Source: Kuafuiihalomonas sp964477875
Lineage (GTDB): Bacteria; Myxococcota; Kuafuiibacteriia; Kuafuiibacteriales; Kuafuiibacteriaceae
Assembly: GCA_964477875.1 (NCBI GenBank)
Contig: CAYZFR010000144.1
Span: forward strand, 1 to 10,055
Direction of reading: 5' to 3'
DNA: 10,055 nucleotides
Shown: piece after piece, positions 6,573-10,055 of the stretch
How the letters are laid out: the number at the start of each line of letters is the position of its first letter
Numbering within the stretch: the first letter of the stretch is position 1
Notes under the pieces: model-generated
Databases searched by the model: none
Told to the model about the DNA's origin: nothing
The model's input: only the letters and a program-made list of their open reading frames with translations
Translations under genes and position numbers: made by a program

Positions 6573-8159
6573 ATGAGCCTGTCGGAGCGGGTCGAACGGG
6601 CCATCGCCCAGGCGGTCGATGCCAAAGAGCGCCGTGCGCTGGAGTCCCTTCGCGCGGCCGGCGGCGAGGCCCTCCAGGCCGCCTTCGGGCCCGAGCTGGC
6701 CTTTGGCACGGCCGGGATTCGGGGGCCCCGCGGCGTTGGGCCTGCCCGGCTGGGCCCAAGCACCGTCGCCCGCACCACCGCCGCCGTCCTCGACGCGCTC
6801 GGGCGCCCTGGCGGGCTGGTCGTGGTCGGGCGAGACGCTCGCCACGACTCGGATCGACTCGCCCAGATCGTCGCTCGGGTCGCCACCGGCCGCGGCCATG
6901 AGGTGCATCTGGTCGACCGATGCCCAACCCCGGTGGTGAGCTGGGCCGTCCCCGCCCTGGGGGCGGTGGCGGGCTTCATGGTCACCGCCTCCCACAATCC
7001 GCCCCGGGACAACGGCCTGAAGGTCTTTCGAGAGGACGGTGCCCAGATCGTGGCGCCCTTCGACGCCGAAGTGGCCCGCCGGCGAGCCGGGCTGGGACCG
7101 ATCACGCTCGGACACGAAGTCGAGAGTCAGGGAGCGATGATCGCTCGGCATCGGGCAGCGGTCCTGGGCCTGCGGACCCGGTCCGAGCCCTTCGGGCTCC
7201 GGGTGGCCTACTCGCCCTTCCAGGGCGTGGGCGGGTCGTCGTTTTCCGCCCTGTGCGCCGACCTCGGCGTCGAGCTTCGCGTTCTGCCCGCGCAGGCCGA
7301 GCCCGACCCCGACTTTTCGGCCGTGCCCGACCCAAACCCCGAAAAGCCCGGGGCCCTGGAGCCGCTCCTCGCCTTCGCGGACGAGGTGGAGGCTGACTTG
7401 GCTTTGGCCCACGACCCCGACGCCGACCGCCTGGCGGTCGCGGCGCCGGCCGAGGGCGGAGGCTGGCGCGTCCTGAACGGCAACCAGGCCGGGCTGCTGC
7501 TGGCCCAGCACGTCCTCGGGCGCCGGCCCATCCCGAACGGCGGCTTCGTCGCCACCACCCACGTGTCGACCCGGGCCCTGGAGCCCCTGGCGGCGGCCCG
7601 GGGGGTCGAGGTCGTCCGGACCCATACCGGCTTCAAGTGGATGGCCCAGGCCGCCCGCCAGCGCGCGCCACGGCCCATGTTGTTCGCCTTCGAGGAGGCG
7701 ATCGGGGCCGCCATCCGGGATCTGACCCGAGACAAGGACGGGCTGGCGGCGGGGCTGGTGGCGATGGAGGCCCATCTGTCGACCCCCGGGGGGTTGTGGG
7801 CCGCGTGGCGCGGGTTCTGCGAGACCTTTGGCGGCTACGCCAGCCGGTCCTTCACATGGACCTATTCCGACTCCGCCGGGGCCCGTCAGGCCTTCGAGGC
7901 CCTCGCGGCCTCGGACATGGCGCCGTCCGGTTTCCACCGGGTGGAGCGGATCGACCATCGACAAGCAGCACCGCCGGCGGAGCTGGTCGTGGACCGCTTC
8001 GAGGACGGAAGCTGGGCGGCCATGCGGCCCTCCGGGACGGAGCCCAAGCTCAAGCTGTACTACGAGGCGGTGGTCCCCCCCGGACCCGGGGCGGCAGCCC
8101 GGGCCGAGCAAAAAGTCGAGACCCTGGGCCAGGCCCTGGAGTCCTTGGCAACCGGGTGA
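6573..8159 (+). CDS. Alpha-D-phosphohexomutase (phosphoglucomutase/phosphomannomutase, PGM2-like)
   Basis: This 528-residue cytoplasmic enzyme interconverts sugar 1- and 6-phosphates through a phosphoserine intermediate. In order it shows the N-terminal FGTAGIRG motif (44-51), the catalytic TASHNP loop with phosphoserine S140 (138-143), the magnesium loop DPDADR (281-286), the sugar-recognition loop FEEAIG (373-378) in place of the common GEESG, and the phosphate-binding loop RPSGTEPK (485-492). All four domains are therefore present. FGTAGIRG near the N terminus and the overall length favour the PGM2/PgcA-like group, acting on glucose- or mannose-phosphates; the exact sugar is not certain. 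The ATG at 6573 is chosen because the conserved sequence starts soon after; the frame stays open further upstream only across the epimerase gene. No Shine-Dalgarno site is seen. It lies 21 bases before glnB and probably shares its transcript. Confidence 0.93.
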   Translation: MSLSERVERAIAQAVDAKERRALESLRAAGGEALQAAFGPELAFGTAGIRGPRGVGPARLGPSTVARTTAAVLDALGRPGGLVVVGRDARHDSDRLAQIVARVATGRGHEVHLVDRCPTPVVSWAVPALGAVAGFMVTASHNPPRDNGLKVFREDGAQIVAPFDAEVARRRAGLGPITLGHEVESQGAMIARHRAAVLGLRTRSEPFGLRVAYSPFQGVGGSSFSALCADLGVELRVLPAQAEPDPDFSAVPDPNPEKPGALEPLLAFADEVEADLALAHDPDADRLAVAAPAEGGGWRVLNGNQAGLLLAQHVLGRRPIPNGGFVATTHVSTRALEPLAAARGVEVVRTHTGFKWMAQAARQRAPRPMLFAFEEAIGAAIRDLTRDKDGLAAGLVAMEAHLSTPGGLWAAWRGFCETFGGYASRSFTWTYSDSAGARQAFEALAASDMAPSGFHRVERIDHRQAAPPAELVVDRFEDGSWAAMRPSGTEPKLKLYYEAVVPPGPGAAARAEQKVETLGQALESLATG

Positions 8160-8166
8160 GGCTTTG

Positions 8167-8171
8167 GGAGG
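8167..8171 (+). promoter_or_regulatory. Ribosome binding site of glnB
   Basis: GGAGG lies 9 bases before the GTG at 8181 and is the only strong, well-spaced Shine-Dalgarno sequence in front of any gene in the window. It decides the GTG start, which also matches the conserved PII N terminus (MKKVEAIIKPFKL). Confidence 0.75.
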
Positions 8172-8180
8172 ACGAGAGGC

Positions 8181-8519
8181 GTGAAGAAGGTCGAAGCCAT
8201 CATCAAGCCCTTCAAGCTCGACGACGTACGGGAGGCCCTGGCCGGGGCAGGCGTCCAGGGCATGACGATTACCGAGGTCAAGGGCTTCGGTCGCCAGAAA
8301 GGCCACGCCGAGACCTATCGAGGGGCCGAATACGTGGTCGACTTCCTGCCCAAGGTCAAAGTCGAGGTCATCGTCGACGACGATCAGGTCCACGCCGTCG
8401 TCGAGGCGGTGGAGAACGCCGCCAAGACCGGTCGCATCGGCGACGGGAAGATTTTCGTCCTCCCCATCGACGAGGCCATCCGTATCCGAACCGGAGAACG
8501 CGGCCCCGGCGCGGTATGA
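8181..8519 (+). CDS. glnB: Nitrogen regulatory protein PII
   Basis: At 112 residues this is exactly the usual length of the trimeric PII signal protein, which binds ATP/ADP and 2-oxoglutarate and reports nitrogen status to partners such as GlnD, GlnE, NtrB or AmtB. The start MKKVEAIIKPFKLDDVREAL is canonical. The T-loop (about 37-55) includes YRGAEYVVDF with Y51, the uridylylation site of proteobacterial PII. The second signature TGRIGDGKIFVLP (83-95) forms the nucleotide site. Position 49 is alanine, so the serine phosphorylation known from cyanobacterial PII is not possible there. Position 91 bases upstream of glnA is the classic arrangement and favours GlnB; GlnK is usually beside amtB, which is not seen here. 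Whether Y51 is modified depends on a GlnD outside the window. Confidence 0.97.
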   Translation: MKKVEAIIKPFKLDDVREALAGAGVQGMTITEVKGFGRQKGHAETYRGAEYVVDFLPKVKVEVIVDDDQVHAVVEAVENAAKTGRIGDGKIFVLPIDEAIRIRTGERGPGAV

Positions 8520-8582
8520 CTTACCGAAGCCGGTCCCTCCTGTTCTTCCGCGTAAACCCTTCAAGTACGACGTGCGCAGGCG

Positions 8583-8602
8583 GTGCCGGCGTGCTACGGC
8601 GC
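8583..8602 (+). other. Candidate hairpin in the glnA leader
   Basis: GTGCCG (8583-8588) can pair with CGGCGC (8597-8602), one G-T wobble included, around an 8-base loop. It ends 8 bases before the glnA ATG, where a Shine-Dalgarno sequence would be expected and none is seen. A second small GCG-TCAA-CGC fold (8601-8610) runs up to the ATG. Short stems are common by chance in GC-rich DNA, so function is uncertain. I see no sigma-54 type GG-N10-GC element in 8520-8610. Confidence 0.25.
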
Positions 8603-8610
8603 GTCAACGC

Positions 8611-10035
8611 ATGAAGCCCAAGGACGTACTCGCGTTTGCGCAGCAGAACCGGATCCAGATGGTGGATGTGAAGTTCACCGACCTCTTCGGGTTGTGGCAG
8701 CACTTCACGATACCGATCGAAGAGTTGGAGGAGGAAGTCTTCGAGGACGGCCTCGGCTTCGACGGCTCTTCGGTCCGGGGATGGCAGGCCATCAACGCAT
8801 CCGACATGCTCGTCATGCCGCAGTCGAGCACGGCGGTTGTAGACCCCTTCATTACCCAGGCGCCCACCTTGTCGGTGATCGCCGACATCGTGGATCCGAT
8901 CACCCGGGAAGCCTACAGCCGGGACCCGCGCTACGTGGCGCGCAAGGCCGAGGCCTATCTCCAATCGACCGGCATCGGCGACACCGCCTTCTTCGGGCCC
9001 GAGCCCGAGTTCTTCATCTTCGACGAGATCCGCTTCGGCTCCGATCCGCAGGCGGCCTTCTACGCCATCGACTCCGGCGAGGGCATCTGGAACTCCGGTG
9101 AGCTCGACCCGGGCGGCATGCCCAACCTCGGCCACCGTCCGAAGCACAAGGGCGGTTACTTCCCGGTCAGCCCCATCGACAAGATCCACAACCTGCGCAT
9201 CGAGATGGCCCAGGAGATGAAGAAGGTCGGCATCCAGGTCGAACGCGAGCACCACGAGGTCGCGACCGGTGGCCAGTGCGAGATCGACTTCCGCTTCGCC
9301 CCGATGGTCGACTGCGCCGACAAGGTCCAGTGGCTCAAGTACGTGGTGAAGAACGTCGCCTACCGGAACGGAAAGACCGCGACCTTCATGCCCAAGCCGA
9401 TGTTCGGCGACAACGGTTCGGGCATGCACATCCACCAGTCGATCTGGAAGGGCGGCAAGCCCCTCTTCGCGGGCGACGGTTACGCGGGCTTCAGCGAGAT
9501 GGGCATGCACTACATCGGCGGCATTCTGAAGCACGCTCGGGCCATCTGCGCCTTCAGCAACCCGACCACCAACAGCTACAAGCGTCTGGTGCCGGGCTTC
9601 GAGGCGCCGATCAACCTGGCCTACTCCTCGCGTAACCGCTCCGCATCGATCCGGATCCCGATGGCGAGCGCCAGCCCCAAGGCCAAGCGCCTGGAGGCCC
9701 GCTTCCCGGATCCGATGGCCAATCCGTACCTGGTCTTCGCCGCCATGCTCATGGCGGGCCTGGACGGGATCCAGAACAAGATCGATCCCGGCGACCCGCT
9801 GGACAAGGACATCTACGGCCTCTCCCCCGAGGAGCTGGCCGACGTCCCGACCTGCCCGGTCTCGCTCGAGCAAGCGATGGACGCCCTGGAGGCGGACCAT
9901 GACTTCCTGCTTCAGGGCGACGTGTTCACCAAGGACCTCATCGAGACCTGGCTGGACTGGAAGCGCACCAACGAGATCGACGTCATCCGCAAGCGCCCCC
10001 ACCCGCTGGAGTTCGAGCTTTACCACGACGCCTGA
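8611..10035 (+). CDS. glnA: Glutamine synthetase, type I
   Basis: This 474-residue enzyme makes glutamine from glutamate, ammonium and ATP and forms a dodecamer in the cytoplasm. Numbering runs one to five residues ahead of the E. coli enzyme. Visible motifs are FDGSSVRGW with D51, GPEPEFFIF with E131 and E133 (metal site), HHEVATGGQCEIDF with E216 and E224, GDNGSGMHIHQS with H273, NPTTNSYKRLVPGFEAP, and RLEARFPDP with E362. Y402 in DIYGLSPEE matches the adenylylated tyrosine (E. coli Y397), so GlnE control is likely. The ATG at 8611 is chosen because the family N terminus (KPKDVLAFA) follows directly; an in-frame GTG at 8572 would add 13 Arg-rich residues that are not part of the family. No ribosome binding site is evident. 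All catalytic motifs are intact. It follows glnB by 91 bases; the stop codon is 20 bases from the window end. Confidence 0.98.
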   Translation: MKPKDVLAFAQQNRIQMVDVKFTDLFGLWQHFTIPIEELEEEVFEDGLGFDGSSVRGWQAINASDMLVMPQSSTAVVDPFITQAPTLSVIADIVDPITREAYSRDPRYVARKAEAYLQSTGIGDTAFFGPEPEFFIFDEIRFGSDPQAAFYAIDSGEGIWNSGELDPGGMPNLGHRPKHKGGYFPVSPIDKIHNLRIEMAQEMKKVGIQVEREHHEVATGGQCEIDFRFAPMVDCADKVQWLKYVVKNVAYRNGKTATFMPKPMFGDNGSGMHIHQSIWKGGKPLFAGDGYAGFSEMGMHYIGGILKHARAICAFSNPTTNSYKRLVPGFEAPINLAYSSRNRSASIRIPMASASPKAKRLEARFPDPMANPYLVFAAMLMAGLDGIQNKIDPGDPLDKDIYGLSPEELADVPTCPVSLEQAMDALEADHDFLLQGDVFTKDLIETWLDWKRTNEIDVIRKRPHPLEFELYHDA

Positions 10036-10055
10036 GCGGACTTGGGGTCCCGGCC

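Noticed and set aside
6555..8564. 669-codon open frame antisense to the phosphohexomutase and glnB
   Set aside because: It spans two well-identified plus-strand genes and their gap; a shadow of codon bias.
8583..8594. Sigma-54 promoter before glnA
   Set aside because: The GG and GC pair here is separated by 9 rather than 10 bases and the flanks do not fit TGGCAC/TTGCA, so it does not meet the consensus.
8572..8610. Upstream GTG start for glnA adding 13 residues
   Set aside because: The added Arg-rich residues do not belong to type I glutamine synthetases, while the ATG at 8611 is followed at once by the conserved N terminus.
8521..10026. 501-codon open frame antisense to glnA
   Set aside because: glnA on the plus strand is certain; the antisense product is low-complexity and lacks family motifs.
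10036..10055. Terminator after glnA
   Set aside because: Only 20 bases remain and they show no complete stem followed by a T-tract.

Overview
The window is GC-rich DNA (clearly above 60% by eye) that is almost entirely coding and has strong G/C bias at third codon positions. I infer a member of the Myxococcota or a related former deltaproteobacterial lineage. The reasons are a large cytoplasmic Ser/Thr kinase fused to PEGA-like and FGE-sulfatase-like domains, a glnB-glnA pair, and the base composition. Planctomycetota also carry such kinase fusions, so the phylum is not proven by this sequence. I see no tRNA, rRNA, CRISPR array, insertion sequence or prophage gene.

Layout. At the left edge, on the minus strand (43-864), is a membrane-anchored coiled-coil protein of unknown function. 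It diverges from a plus-strand unit: the multidomain kinase (1009-3807), a small cytochrome c lipoprotein (3839-4252) and a periplasmic HtrA/Deg protease with two PDZ domains (4249-5559). The last two genes overlap at ATGA, and only 31 bases separate the kinase from the cytochrome gene, so this looks like one operon. HtrA converges, with only 8 bases between, on a minus-strand NAD-dependent sugar-nucleotide epimerase (5568-6527).

On the other side of a 45-base divergent gap, a second plus-strand run begins: an alpha-D-phosphohexomutase (6573-8159), a PII signal protein (8181-8519) and type I glutamine synthetase (8611-10035). The window ends 20 bases past glnA.

How the genes fit together. 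The PII-glutamine synthetase pair is a textbook nitrogen assimilation unit: PII senses 2-oxoglutarate and ATP/ADP, and GlnA fixes ammonium. The phosphohexomutase and epimerase both act on sugar phosphates or nucleotide sugars, which suggests envelope polysaccharide or glycogen precursor supply. The kinase, lipocytochrome and HtrA unit combines a cytoplasmic signalling protein with two envelope proteins; a role in envelope or redox stress is inference only.

Most of the window is ordinary housekeeping and accessory signalling. The points most worth checking are the kinase with an apparently non-catalytic FGE-like domain, the kinase-cytochrome-HtrA grouping, -10-like elements 8 bases from two SD-less start codons, and the SD-less hairpin-bearing leader of glnA. 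I did not find strong evidence for a wholly new system.
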